64,000 bases of DNA from Streptomyces sp. F001 (lineage in GTDB: Bacteria; Actinomycetota; Actinomycetes; Streptomycetales; Streptomycetaceae), in assembly GCF_004187715.1 (NCBI RefSeq), contig NZ_QZWF01000003.1, forward strand, positions 62,001 through 126,000, read 5' to 3'. The notes beneath the pieces are model-generated. The model was not told the origin of the DNA. It saw only the letters and a program-made list of their open reading frames with translations, and searched no databases. Made by a program: the position numbers and the translations under genes. Within the stretch, counting starts at the first letter, position 1, and every line of letters starts with the position of its first letter. This document shows positions 56,691 through 64,000 of this stretch, in pieces.

Positions 56691-58898
56691 TCAGGCCAGG
56701 GCGCGAGCAAGATACGGGTTGGCCGTTGCGCGCAAGGGCAGGCCGAGGGAGCCCGTGGCGGCAACCAGAGTCATCGCGTACGAGTCCACGGCACGGCGGA
56801 CGTTCGGGGCGTCCAGGCTCGCGCCCGTCACCAAACGGTCCAGGTCCACGTAGGCGGAGCGAACGATCTCGATCCACCGGTAGACACGCCAGTCCTTGCG
56901 CCAGTCCCGGGTGTGTACGACGGGCAGCCGGCTCTCCCAACGCCGGAACATGCGGTCCCGGATTTCCGGCCTGGTCGGGGTGAGGTGCATGTGCCGAACC
57001 AGGTCGTAGAGGGGGTCACCGACAAGGGCCATCTCCCAGTCGATGATCGTCAGCGCCAGGCGGTCGTCACGGCGTACGAGGTTCCACGGGTTCAGGTCTC
57101 CATGCAGCAGCGCCGGTTTTCGGTGGGTCACCTGGTAGCGGGACAGGATCTGGCTGAGACGGTCGGCGTCGGGCAGCCCCAGCAACCTGGCGAGCTGTTG
57201 GGACTCTTTGGGCAAGTCGCGTACCAGCGCGACGAGTTGATCGCACAGCCAGGCGTGGAAGCCGCCCTCGCCGGCCGTCGGGTCGACCTGCGTGTAATCC
57301 ACCTCGGTCAGAGCGCGGAGCTGGTCGACGAGTCCGTCCGCCTCATGCGGCAGCAGGCCGTGCACCGGGTGGTTCGGAGGACGGTCCATGTCGGGCGAAC
57401 CGGCGTAAGGCCCGACATAGGTGTGAATGGCGAACGGTTCCCCTTGGTAGCTTCTGCCCAGCGCGAGGGCCTTCGGTGCCGCCACTTCGACCCGTGACTG
57501 CTCGATGGCCTGGAGCACGGCGTGTTCGCTGAGGTAGCTGGGTTCTCGACGGCAGACGTTCGCCACCATGCGGCGCACCACAACCGGGAAGTCGACTCCA
57601 CTTACCCTGACCACGGAATTGAGGTGTGCCGTGCCCTTGAACACCCGGCCGGCCGGCGCCGCCCCCTCCTCGCGCAGCGCCTCTGCCACAGCGGTGCGGG
57701 GAAAGCCGGGGTGCTCCGGCACTCTCTCGTCCGGCTCCCAGTCGAATGCCTTCGCGACCGAGCCGTGGGCACCGCAGGTCGCAGCGCGACGGGAGGCTCG
57801 CCAGCGGTAGAGGATCGTCTCGATCTCCTGGGTACCCGGAACACGGTTGAGCCGGAGTGGTTCTGCGGCGGCCTCCAGGGCCCGGGACACCGACGCCGTC
57901 GCCTCGTCAAGGCTCCTCAGCTCGAACGATTCCTCCAGGGAGCGTGCGGCCCGCACGACGTCCGGGTAGACGGACTGGGCCCGCTCGAAGTCGAGGTAGT
58001 GGCGCAGATCCCTGCCCAGACCGCGCACGGCTGCCGGGCGGATCCGCTCCATGGCCTTCGCCCACGCATCGGTCACTTCGCCCCATTGGAACGACGGATA
58101 TTGCATGCGCACGAGGTGGGTCGCCAGGTCGTGCAGCGGATCTCCGTAGGTCGCCAGTTCCCAGTCGACGCAGGTGAGGGGCAGATGACCGCCGGGCGAC
58201 GTGATCACGTTGTCCCGGTGGAGATCCCCGTGCAGCAGGCTGTAGGGCCTCCGCGTCATGACCGGCACCCGTTCCCGCAGGCGCACCATTGCGTCTTCCG
58301 GAATGCCCAGCGCCGTGAACAGTCCACCAAAGGCAGGCCAATTGGTCTGCCGGATCTGCTCGTCCGCCCGGCGTGCAAGGGTCTGGAGGAAGCCCTGACT
58401 GTCCGTGTCGTTTCCGGGCCAGTATGCCGGGAGAGGGGGCAGCGCACCTCTGCGTACCTGGGCCAGCTGCGCGAGCAGTCCGACCAGTTCATTCATCAGC
58501 ACGGTGTCCACGGGCTTGCCGTTCCCGCAGACACTGGAGAGCGGTTCACCTTCCACATAGCTGTGGATCGCGAACCCGTCACCTTTGGCGAGGCACTGTG
58601 GCACATGGGGCAGGATGCCGCCGATAGCGTCGAGGATCTGCGCTTCGTCCTGCCATGTCCTGATCACGACGGGCACCGCGTCATCGCGCCGGATCCTTAC
58701 GGTGACAGACGCGCCGGCCTCCAGGCCCAGTAACCGTGCCAGGTCCTCCGTCAGAGGCATCACGTAGTTTTTGTTGTGATGCCCGCTGCTTGCGTTCCCC
58801 CATGCCGCCGCGGTTGCCACAAACGCCTTGACGGCGGGCAGATCACCGGCGGCACGCGCCCCGAACAGGCGTCGGGTGGGAACTGAGGGTGCACCCAC
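56691..58898 (-). CDS. Tandem two-domain aminoglycoside phosphotransferase-like protein
   Basis: 735 aa from GTG 58898 (ribosome-binding site GGAGCGG). A TTG at 58937 is the alternative start. It holds two complete APH-fold kinases. Domain 1: LLHGDLHRDNVI and CVDWELATYGDPLHDLATHLVR. Domain 2: LLHGDLNPWNLV and IIDWEMALVGDPLYDLVRHMHL. Each has the HGDxxxxN catalytic loop and a DxE metal site. Domain 1 also has a short N-lobe (VTVRIRRDDAVPVVIRTW) and domain 2 VVVRRMVANVCRREPSYLSEHAVL. The duplication suggests a pseudo-dimer or a two-step kinase. Substrate unknown; transcribed toward the window interior next to the GntR array. Confidence 0.82.
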   Translation of the reverse strand: MGAPSVPTRRLFGARAAGDLPAVKAFVATAAAWGNASSGHHNKNYVMPLTEDLARLLGLEAGASVTVRIRRDDAVPVVIRTWQDEAQILDAIGGILPHVPQCLAKGDGFAIHSYVEGEPLSSVCGNGKPVDTVLMNELVGLLAQLAQVRRGALPPLPAYWPGNDTDSQGFLQTLARRADEQIRQTNWPAFGGLFTALGIPEDAMVRLRERVPVMTRRPYSLLHGDLHRDNVITSPGGHLPLTCVDWELATYGDPLHDLATHLVRMQYPSFQWGEVTDAWAKAMERIRPAAVRGLGRDLRHYLDFERAQSVYPDVVRAARSLEESFELRSLDEATASVSRALEAAAEPLRLNRVPGTQEIETILYRWRASRRAATCGAHGSVAKAFDWEPDERVPEHPGFPRTAVAEALREEGAAPAGRVFKGTAHLNSVVRVSGVDFPVVVRRMVANVCRREPSYLSEHAVLQAIEQSRVEVAAPKALALGRSYQGEPFAIHTYVGPYAGSPDMDRPPNHPVHGLLPHEADGLVDQLRALTEVDYTQVDPTAGEGGFHAWLCDQLVALVRDLPKESQQLARLLGLPDADRLSQILSRYQVTHRKPALLHGDLNPWNLVRRDDRLALTIIDWEMALVGDPLYDLVRHMHLTPTRPEIRDRMFRRWESRLPVVHTRDWRKDWRVYRWIEIVRSAYVDLDRLVTGASLDAPNVRRAVDSYAMTLVAATGSLGLPLRATANPYLARALA

Positions 58899-59103
58899 TG
58901 GCCGCTCCGGTCTTCGCGCAGGGATGAATACGGGCAAACGTTAGACCCAGCTCACACTCCGCACGAGCAGAGCCCCCGTCGAGTGGGCACAATGGGTGGT
59001 TTGCCACACTTCCGCGAGAGGCCGTTCGAGTGTGGCTGTCCGCCACTTCATACGTACGGATGTGAGCGCTTGCTCATGCGGTGGGGGCACGCTATCGCAC
59101 GAC

Positions 59104-60018
59104 TCAGTCCCGATCCGCCAGCAGGGCCCAGACCGAGTCGAACCACGCCTGCATACTGTCCACGAAAACCGACCCGGGTGAGTCCGGGTGGGCGCCCTCC
59201 TTCACATGGTGGGTGAGCGTGGCGCCGAGCCCGAGGACGTCCAGCGCGGTGACCGCTTCGCCGGTGTCCAGTACCAACTGACGTTCGAGCACCTGGTAGG
59301 GGCCGTGCAACACCTCGACCCCGTTGAACACGTAGAGTTTGAAGGCCGGAGTGAGCCGCACATGACGGATCTGCACGTCGACGGACGGCACCAGCTCCTC
59401 CGTCCGCAGCTCCTCCAGCACTCCCCGCAGGGACTCGGTGTGGCGGTCGGTAATGGCGTTCAGGCGTTGCCGCAGACGCGCGTCGCTCGGGTCACCCATG
59501 ACCCGCGGATACGGCAGCGGCAGGTCCCTCGCGGGCAGCAGCATACGCAGACCGATGTGCTGGGGTGAGATGGAGCCACCACGGATCCGCTCCGCCTGCA
59601 GCCGGATGTGCGCGTCCAAAGTTTCGGAGGTCAACGTGTAGACGTCCAGCGCGACTTGGGGCTGCTCGAAGGCCTCGCTGATGAGCGGGCCCAGTGTCAC
59701 GCCGCCGGGCGACCGGGTCGCCTTGGCCGCCGAGGACTGGATCCGCTGCGCCTTGACCACCCGCGATCCGCTGCCCTGCCGGGACTCGATCCAGCCCTCG
59801 TCGGCCAGCTCGCGCAACGCCCGCTGGACAGTGTCCCGGGAGACCCCGAACTCCTCGGCGAGGTCGCGCTGGGACGGCAGGAAGGAGCGCAGCGGGTACC
59901 TCCCGTCCGTCATCCGGGCCCGCAGCGCATCGGCGACCTTCTGGAACTCCCTGCCGCCGCCCTCGCCGGTACCGTGCTGCCGCTCGTCCACCTGTTGACC
60001 GTACCGCTTGCCGTCCAT
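59104..60018 (-). CDS. GntR-family regulator 1 (paralogue array)
   Basis: 304 aa, ATG 60018 (a TTG start at 60039 is possible). N-terminal GntR winged HTH: FQKVADALRARMTDGRYPLRSFLPSQRDLAEEFGVSRDTVQRALRELADEGWIESRQGSGSRV. The C-terminal ~200-aa domain (LTSETLDAHIRLQAERIRGG, LRMLLPARDLPLPYP, TPAFKLYVFNGVEVLHGPY, SVFVDSMQAWFDSVWALLAD) is not UTRA or FCD as I know them and is shared with the two other GntR proteins at 61086 and 62351. It faces a divergent small membrane-peptide gene. Confidence 0.86.
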   Translation of the reverse strand: MDGKRYGQQVDERQHGTGEGGGREFQKVADALRARMTDGRYPLRSFLPSQRDLAEEFGVSRDTVQRALRELADEGWIESRQGSGSRVVKAQRIQSSAAKATRSPGGVTLGPLISEAFEQPQVALDVYTLTSETLDAHIRLQAERIRGGSISPQHIGLRMLLPARDLPLPYPRVMGDPSDARLRQRLNAITDRHTESLRGVLEELRTEELVPSVDVQIRHVRLTPAFKLYVFNGVEVLHGPYQVLERQLVLDTGEAVTALDVLGLGATLTHHVKEGAHPDSPGSVFVDSMQAWFDSVWALLADRD

Positions 60019-60106
60019 CAGCACACCAATTCCGGCCAACCAGCCTTCCGTGTCGGCCGGCTGGTTAACCGATCAGCCGGGCCGGGGAGACCCTACTCAG
60101 CCAACC

Positions 60107-60120
60107 AGTCCAATTGGACT
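60107..60120. promoter_or_regulatory. 14-bp perfect palindrome in GntR1/peptide-1 divergent region
   Basis: AGTCCAATTGGACT is self-complementary. It is preceded by CCAACC and by CTGGTTAACC and AACCAGCC repeats (60039-60070). It is a plausible GntR operator, but different from the AGTTGGnnnCCAACT operator of the other two pairs. Confidence 0.6.
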
Positions 60121-60163
60121 GACGATTGAGCACTTCACGGCAGGCGGAGGGGAGGTGGAGGGC

Positions 60164-60346
60164 ATGCTTCTGCACCACACACTTGGGGGGCTCCTCAGGG
60201 TCGGCGGCGGCCTGTTCGCGCAGGAGACAGGTGGCGCGGTGGCTCTGGGGCTGCTGTTCCTGATCGGCGTGGGCATCCGTGCGCGGCACAGCGGTCTGGC
60301 GGTCGGGGGCGCGGTGGCGCTGGCGCTGCTGATGACTCAGGCCTGA
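60164..60346 (+). CDS. Small hydrophobic membrane peptide 1
   Basis: 60 aa, ATG 60164 with GGAGGTGGAGG upstream. Two hydrophobic segments (GGAVALGLLFLIGVGIRA and GLAVGGAVALALLM) with a basic turn RARHS. It aligns with peptides 2 and 3 (LTIGIKAK, GAVVLALLL), so the three form one family, each divergent from a GntR gene. Function unknown; membrane insertion is likely. Its 3' end overlaps the convergent HAD gene by 10 bp. Confidence 0.75.
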   Translation: MLLHHTLGGLLRVGGGLFAQETGGAVALGLLFLIGVGIRARHSGLAVGGAVALALLMTQA

Positions 60347-61086
60347 CCGCGCACCGCATCCAGCACGGGTTGCAGGGAGCGGACGACCAGTGTGGCGCCG
60401 GCGTCCTCCAGCAGCTTTGCCTTGGGCCGGTTACGCGCGTAGCCGAGGAACGGGACCTCGGCCCTGCGGGCGGCTTCCAGGTCCGAGGGGGTGTCGCCGA
60501 TCATCAGGGCGGTCGAGGGAGCCGCGCCCACCGCGCGCAGGGCGCGGATGAGGCAGTGCGGGTCGGGCTTGAGGCGGCTGAGGTCCTCGGTACGGCCGTA
60601 GATGTGCGGCGCGAAACAGCCGGTGAGGCCCCGGTCCCCCAGGTACCTGCTGATCACCCGGGGGGAGTTGTTGGAGGTGATCGCCAGCCGGGAGCCCACG
60701 GCCGTCCAGGTGCGTATCAGCGGATCGGCGTAGGCGGTGGGCATGGCGGAGGAGGCTGCTTTGAGTTCCTCATGGGTGAGGCGTTCTTCCAACTCGGCGA
60801 CCAGGTCGCTGCCGCGGTGCCGCCGGTCGACCGCGCGCAGCACGGCGTGCGGGTCCAGGGACTCGCGTTCCTGCTCGGTCAGCAGACCGTGCAGGCCCCG
60901 GCCCTCGAGCCAGTCCACCAGATCGCTCGCCACCCGTTCCGCCGAGTGCCCGGCGAAGAGCCGGCAGATCGGCCCGTCGAAGTCCCAGAGCACCACACGT
61001 GCACCTGTGATCAGTTCCCGCAGTCCATCGGTCTCGTTCCCGGTCTGAGATGTCACCGCATCAGTCTGCGTCGTATCAGAAGTCAC
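60337..61086 (-). CDS. HAD-family hydrolase (phosphoglycolate phosphatase-like)
   Basis: 249 aa, GTG 61086 overlapping the GntR2 stop (TAGTG), so translation is coupled. Motif I VVLWDFDGPICRLFAGHSAERV (DxDxP/T), helical cap LDPHAVLRAVDRRHRGSDLVAELEERL, motif II LAITSNNSPRVISRYL, motif III RLKPDPHCLIRALRAVG, motif IV ALMIGDTPSDLEAARRAEVPFLGYARN. It may dephosphorylate a small metabolite. Being in an operon with a GntR gene, it could be the metabolic output of that regulator. Confidence 0.86.
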   Translation of the reverse strand: MTSDTTQTDAVTSQTGNETDGLRELITGARVVLWDFDGPICRLFAGHSAERVASDLVDWLEGRGLHGLLTEQERESLDPHAVLRAVDRRHRGSDLVAELEERLTHEELKAASSAMPTAYADPLIRTWTAVGSRLAITSNNSPRVISRYLGDRGLTGCFAPHIYGRTEDLSRLKPDPHCLIRALRAVGAAPSTALMIGDTPSDLEAARRAEVPFLGYARNRPKAKLLEDAGATLVVRSLQPVLDAVRGQA

Positions 61087-61958
61087 TAGGAGAGTGTCAG
61101 GTCCGTCGTGATGGTTTCCCAGAGGGCGTCGAACCACTTCTGGGATTGCTCCACGAACGCCGCGTCCCGGCTGGCGGCATGCTGCTCGAAGGAGAAGAGG
61201 AGGGATTCGGTGCCCAGGACGTCGTACATGTCCAGGGGTCCGGTCCCGTCGTCCTCGGCGCGGCGCGTGACCATGTAGTACGCGATCAGCGCCTCCGTGC
61301 CGTTGAGGAGGTACAGCTTCACCGGCGGGGTGAAGGGCAGCGCGCGGAAGGTGACGGTCACGTCGATGCCGTGCGAGGCGCGCAGGGAGCGGAGGTTGTG
61401 CTGAAGGACGTGGCCCTGGGCGTTGCGCTGGGCGAGCCAGCGCTGGTGGACGGGGTCGTCGTCGCCGCCGCCCTCGACCGAGATCGGGAAGGCCAGGTTG
61501 ATGTCCCGCGAGGGCAGCAGGATGCGGACGTCGATGGACTCGGGGTGGACGCGGCCCTCGTGGATGGCCCGGACCGGGTCGCCGAGTGCCAGCATCAGGG
61601 TCTCGGCGGTCAGGCAGGCCGCGTCGATGCGCACCCTGCGGGCCGCGAAGGCCTCCGTCAGGCGCGGAGCCAGGCCCACCATCGTCGGCTGGGGTTCGCT
61701 CCTCGTCGGGGACGGTTCCGCGATGCGGGGTGGGCTGCCCTTGCTGACGTTGGTGAGGAGGCCGTCCTCCTGGAGGGACCTCAGGGCCTGACGGACGGTC
61801 CCGCGTTCCACGCCGAACTCCTCGGCGAGTTCTGCCTGGGTGGGCAGGCGGTCGCCCGCCTTCAGATCGCCGGTGCGGATGCGTTCCCGCAGGGTGTCGG
61901 CGATCTCCTGGGCCGTGAGCCTTCTCATGCCGTTCACTGCCACGTTCTCCTGGGTCAC
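61086..61958 (-). CDS. GntR-family regulator 2 (paralogue array)
   Basis: 290 aa from GTG 61958. Starts at TTG 61964 or GTG 61937 are also possible. HTH: LTAQEIADTLRERIRTGDLKAGDRLPTQAELAEEFGVERGTVRQALRSLQEDGLLTNVSKGSPPRI. C-domain: TAETLMLALGDPVRAIHEGRVHPESIDVRILLPSRDINLAFPI, SHGIDVTVTFRALPFTPPVKLYLLNGTEALIAYYMV, FSFEQHAASRDAAFVEQSQKWFDALWETI. About 60% similar to GntR3 and less to GntR1. Coupled to the HAD gene downstream. Divergent from membrane peptide 2 across a shared operator type. Confidence 0.88.
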   Translation of the reverse strand: MTQENVAVNGMRRLTAQEIADTLRERIRTGDLKAGDRLPTQAELAEEFGVERGTVRQALRSLQEDGLLTNVSKGSPPRIAEPSPTRSEPQPTMVGLAPRLTEAFAARRVRIDAACLTAETLMLALGDPVRAIHEGRVHPESIDVRILLPSRDINLAFPISVEGGGDDDPVHQRWLAQRNAQGHVLQHNLRSLRASHGIDVTVTFRALPFTPPVKLYLLNGTEALIAYYMVTRRAEDDGTGPLDMYDVLGTESLLFSFEQHAASRDAAFVEQSQKWFDALWETITTDLTLS

Positions 61959-62022
61959 GACCAAACGTTACAACTCAAAGCCATCTAAGGGCACTTGTTT
62001 GGAAGTTGTTTATAGCTAGCAG

Positions 62023-62060
62023 CCAAGTGGGGACAACTTATACAGAGTTGGCTACCAACT
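62023..62060. promoter_or_regulatory. Operator pair between GntR2 and membrane peptide 2
   Basis: CCAAGTGG at 62023-62030 and the palindrome AGTTGG-CTA-CCAACT at 62046-62060. The same pair, with identical start-to-start spacing of 23 bp, occurs upstream of peptide 3. It is a strong candidate binding site for the GntR proteins, 63 bp upstream of the peptide start. Confidence 0.75.
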
Positions 62061-62123
62061 TAGCACTGAATGGCTTGAGTTGGCGGAGGCTTTGCCTCCT
62101 CAACGCCCGAAGGGGGAACCATC

Positions 62124-62312
62124 GTGCCTGCCCTCGCCCTCCTCTCCGCCCTCTTCGTCGTCGGCTTCGAGCAGATGGTCGAAGTGAAGTACGGCGCCAC
62201 CGGTGTCGTCGGTCTGCTCCTGCTCACCATAGGCATCAAGGCGAAGAGCCCGGCCGTCAGCTCCGTCGGGGCGGTCGTGCTCGCACTTCTCCTGACCGGC
62301 CCCGCCATGTGA
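62124..62312 (+). CDS. Small hydrophobic membrane peptide 2
   Basis: 62 aa, GTG 62124 with ribosome-binding site GAAGGGGGAACC. Two hydrophobic stretches: ALALLSALFVVGFEQMVE and GVVGLLLLTIGIKAK ... SVGAVVLALLLTG. Residues FEQ, YGATG, LTIGIKAK and GAVVL are shared with peptide 3. No known family. It is divergent from GntR2 and convergent with GntR3 (38-bp gap). Confidence 0.78.
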   Translation: MPALALLSALFVVGFEQMVEVKYGATGVVGLLLLTIGIKAKSPAVSSVGAVVLALLLTGPAM

Positions 62313-62350
62313 ACGACCGGCGCCCGCAGGAGCCACACCCCGGGAGGCGC

Positions 62351-63253
62351 TCAGCTCGTGAGCACCAGCTCCGAACTGATCGTCTCCCACAACGCGTTGA
62401 ACCACAGGTGCGACTGCTCGACGAACGTCGTGTCGCGCAGGCCCGCGCCCTGCTCGAAGGCGAACAGCATCGACTGGGTGCCCTCGGCGTCGTACAGCTG
62501 AAGCTGTTCGTGGTCGATCTCCTCCTCGCGCCGCCGGAGCGTGTAGTACGCGAAGAGCGCCTCCATGCCGTTGAGCAGGTACAGCTTCACCGGCGGCGTG
62601 AACGGCAGCGCACGGAAGGAGACATGCACGTCGATGCCGTGCGAGGCACGCAGGGCGAGCAGGTTGTGCTGGAGGACCTGGCCCTGGGCGTTGCGCATCG
62701 CGAGCCAGCGCTCGTGCAGCCGGTCGGCGTCGGCGGGGTCCACCGGCGCCGGGAAGGCGAGGTCGATGTCCCGGGACGGCAGCAGGACCCGGACGTCGAC
62801 CTTGGCCGGTTTCAGCTGCCCTGCGTGGATCCGGCGCAGCGGCTCGCCGATGGAGAGCGTGAGGGATATCGACGTCAGGCACAGGGCGTCGATCTCGACG
62901 TGCGGGGCCGCGAAGGCGGCCGCTATGCGGGGCGCGAGGGCCACGGTGGTGGGCTGCGGCGGGGCTCCCGGGCCGGCCAGCACCCGGTCCGGGTCGGGCG
63001 CCACGGTCGCGGGGCTCCCTTTGGACACGTTGGTGAGCAGCCGCTCCGCCTGCAGGATGCGCAACGCCTGCCGGACCGCCGCGCGCTCGACACCGAACTC
63101 GTCGGCCAGCTGGGCCTGGGTGGGCATGCGCTGGCCCGGCTGCAGCGCCCCGGACCTGATCCGGGCGCGCAGCACGTCTGCCACGTCACGGTGTGTCTTC
63201 TGGGGCGGGTGTGGCCTCTTCCGCCCATTGACGGAGGCGTGTTCCGGCTCCAC
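62351..63253 (-). CDS. GntR-family regulator 3 (paralogue array)
   Basis: 300 aa from GTG 63253 (TTG 63259 possible). HTH: THRDVADVLRARIRSGALQPGQRMPTQAQLADEFGVERAAVRQALRILQAERLLTNVSKGSPATV. C-domain: TSISLTLSIGEPLRRIHAGQLKPAKVDVRVLLPSRDIDLAFPAPV, SHGIDVHVSFRALPFTPPVKLYLLNGMEALFAYYTL, FAFEQGAGLRDTTFVEQSHLWFNALWETI. Closely related to GntR2 over its whole length, including the N-terminal ends. Divergent from membrane peptide 3. Confidence 0.88.
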   Translation of the reverse strand: MEPEHASVNGRKRPHPPQKTHRDVADVLRARIRSGALQPGQRMPTQAQLADEFGVERAAVRQALRILQAERLLTNVSKGSPATVAPDPDRVLAGPGAPPQPTTVALAPRIAAAFAAPHVEIDALCLTSISLTLSIGEPLRRIHAGQLKPAKVDVRVLLPSRDIDLAFPAPVDPADADRLHERWLAMRNAQGQVLQHNLLALRASHGIDVHVSFRALPFTPPVKLYLLNGMEALFAYYTLRRREEEIDHEQLQLYDAEGTQSMLFAFEQGAGLRDTTFVEQSHLWFNALWETISSELVLTS

Positions 63254-63317
63254 AACCAAACACTACAACTTCCCGCCATCTTCTGGCAGTTCAGAAGTAG
63301 GTGGTTATGAGACGCTT

Positions 63318-63355
63318 CCAAGTGGAGATAAGTACAGTGGAGTTGGTCGCCAACT
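63318..63355. promoter_or_regulatory. Operator pair between GntR3 and membrane peptide 3
   Basis: CCAAGTGG (63318-63325) and palindrome AGTTGG-TCG-CCAACT (63341-63355), same order and spacing as in the GntR2 region. 67 bp upstream of the peptide start. Confidence 0.75.
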
Positions 63356-63422
63356 TCAACAACATGGTCATACTTCCCGGAGGTTGGCCACCAGGGTCGA
63401 ACAGTCCCGAAGGGGGGACCGA

Positions 63423-63608
63423 ATGCCGCTCATCGCCCTCGTCATCGCCGCCCTGGCCATCGGAGTCGAGCAGTTCGTCCAGTGGAAGTTCGGCCCCATG
63501 GGCCTCGTCGCCCTCGTCGCGCTGACCATCGGGGTCAAGGCCAAGAACACCATGCTCGGGGGCATCGGAGCGGTGCTCCTCGTGATGCTGCTCGCCCAGA
63601 GCGGCTGA
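63423..63608 (+). CDS. Small hydrophobic membrane peptide 3
   Basis: 61 aa, ATG 63423, ribosome-binding site GAAGGGGGGACC. MPLIALVIAALAIGVEQFVQWKFG followed by GLVALVALTIGVKAK and GGIGAVLLVMLLAQSG: two membrane segments with a basic turn. Homologous to peptides 1 and 2. The short aromatic/acidic segment EQFVQWKFG between the helices is the most conserved polar part with peptide 2. Confidence 0.78.
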   Translation: MPLIALVIAALAIGVEQFVQWKFGPMGLVALVALTIGVKAKNTMLGGIGAVLLVMLLAQSG

Positions 63609-63629
63609 CGCCCAGGATCCGGCTGGCCG

Positions 63630-63651
63630 GGCTCCCTTCCGGAGGGGAGCC
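63630..63651 (+). terminator. Possible hairpin after membrane peptide 3
   Basis: GGCTCCC and GGGAGCC with an 8-nt loop, 22 bp after the stop; no T-run. Confidence 0.4.
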
Positions 63652-63669
63652 GGGAGCCCGGTCAGTCTG

Positions 63670-63756
63670 CACAGTCACAACTGAACAGCGACAACCGAAC
63701 AGCGGAACAAGCACACCGCACAGCCACAACTGAACAACAACCACAACTCAACAGCA
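63670..63756. repeat. G/T-poor CA-rich tract with imperfect repeats
   Basis: The plus strand is almost free of T and low in G for ~87 nt, with recurring CACAACTGAACA and GAACAGCG units. Unlike the surrounding ~70% GC DNA, no gene is visible. Confidence 0.6.
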
Positions 63757-63797
63757 CGCTACGGATGAGTCCACCCGCCGTCGGCAGAAGGGAGCAC

Positions 63798-64000
63798 TCA
63801 GAACAGGTCCGGGCACCAAGGCCGCCTGGACGTGCGCAGCAGGGCGTCGGCCGACCGGGCGGCGCCCGCTCGTGCTTCCTGCACCCGGCCCAGCGTCGCG
63901 AGCCGCACCGCCGACTCGTCCCCGAGCCACAACGCCGCCAGGTCGCCGACGTCCAGCGTGAGGTCGGCGCTCTGCGTGGTCGGCGCACAGGACGCACCTG
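63798..64000 (-). CDS. Eis-like GNAT acetyltransferase, C-terminal part (continues beyond the window)
   Basis: The last 66 codons of a gene transcribed toward lower coordinates: [54 protein letters not shown], stop at 63798-63800. This matches the C-terminal sterol-carrier-like domain of enhanced-intracellular-survival (Eis)-type GNAT acetyltransferases, which acetylate aminoglycosides and other amines. The catalytic N-terminal domains lie outside the window. Confidence 0.75.
   Translation of the reverse strand, partial: GASCAPTTQSADLTLDVGDLAALWLGDESAVRLATLGRVQEARAGAARSADALLRTSRRPWCPDLF

Overview
The window is chromosomal DNA of a Streptomyces (or very close actinomycete). The evidence is the high GC content, GTG and TTG starts, the mycothiol gene mshA, the multi-sugar ATPase msiK, and a gene order (msiK, rlmB-cysS-ispF-ispD-carD, phoP-phoR/phoU, gpmA, mshA, an NlpC/P60 protein, a PP2C phosphatase, an hbhA-like gene and an XRE regulator) that matches, as far as I remember it, the conserved core around SCO4198-SCO4240 of S. 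coelicolor. The first ~21.5 kb contains many 1-2 base indels, often in homopolymer runs. They break nearly every gene there, including msiK, while most of the rest is intact. I read this as low sequence quality, not mass pseudogenisation, and describe those genes as frame-corrected.

Layout. 1-7.97 kb: a lactococcin-972-like bacteriocin, an M1 peptidase, a pentapeptide-repeat protein, an FAD oxidoreductase, a quinone reductase, a DHA2-type exporter and a small-molecule phosphotransferase. 7.97-19.3 kb: an accessory cluster ending next to the 3' end of a tRNA-Thr gene. It contains two copies of a module made of a short precursor-like peptide plus an HExxH-type putative peptide beta-hydroxylase, a trypco2 protein with a trypsin-like protease carrying an effector-associated domain, an NB-ARC/TPR protein of the FxsT type, a SAV_2336-type vWA protein and an EAD-VMAP protein. 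The two precursors (56 and 62 aa) are homologous to each other and lie 9 and 14 bp upstream of their enzymes. The cluster looks like a hybrid of a RiPP pathway and an NTP-dependent conflict/defence system. It has no radical SAM enzyme (FxsB) and no MoxR ATPase within the window. This is the strongest candidate for an undescribed system.

19.4-36.8 kb is housekeeping: msiK, a sugar nucleotidyltransferase, DoxX, rlmB, cysS, the MEP-pathway pair ispD/ispF, carD, a DUF461-like lipoprotein, the phosphate two-component system phoP-phoR with divergent phoU and a PHO box between them, a Cys-rich mini-protein, a nickel-binding SCO4226 homologue, gpmA and an MFS transporter. 36.8-39.3 kb is a degraded defence patch: a truncated AAA ATPase and an hsdR fragment with a nonsense codon that runs into a YgjP-type metallopeptidase. 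39.35-50.2 kb returns to conserved genes (DUF2000/AraC pair, methyltransferases, YbjN, mshA, NlpC/P60, PP2C phosphatase, DUF2516, HbhA-like, XRE regulator). 50.3-56.5 kb holds redox genes, each near an HxlR-type regulator (azoreductase, DsbA-like, imine-reductase-like), plus small gene fragments and a fused Ddn-hemerythrin protein.

56.7-63.6 kb holds a tandem two-domain aminoglycoside-phosphotransferase-like protein and a second notable feature. A GntR-type regulator facing a ~60-aa hydrophobic membrane peptide occurs three times within 4.5 kb. Two of the three divergent promoters share an identical operator layout. The window ends inside an Eis-like acetyltransferase gene.
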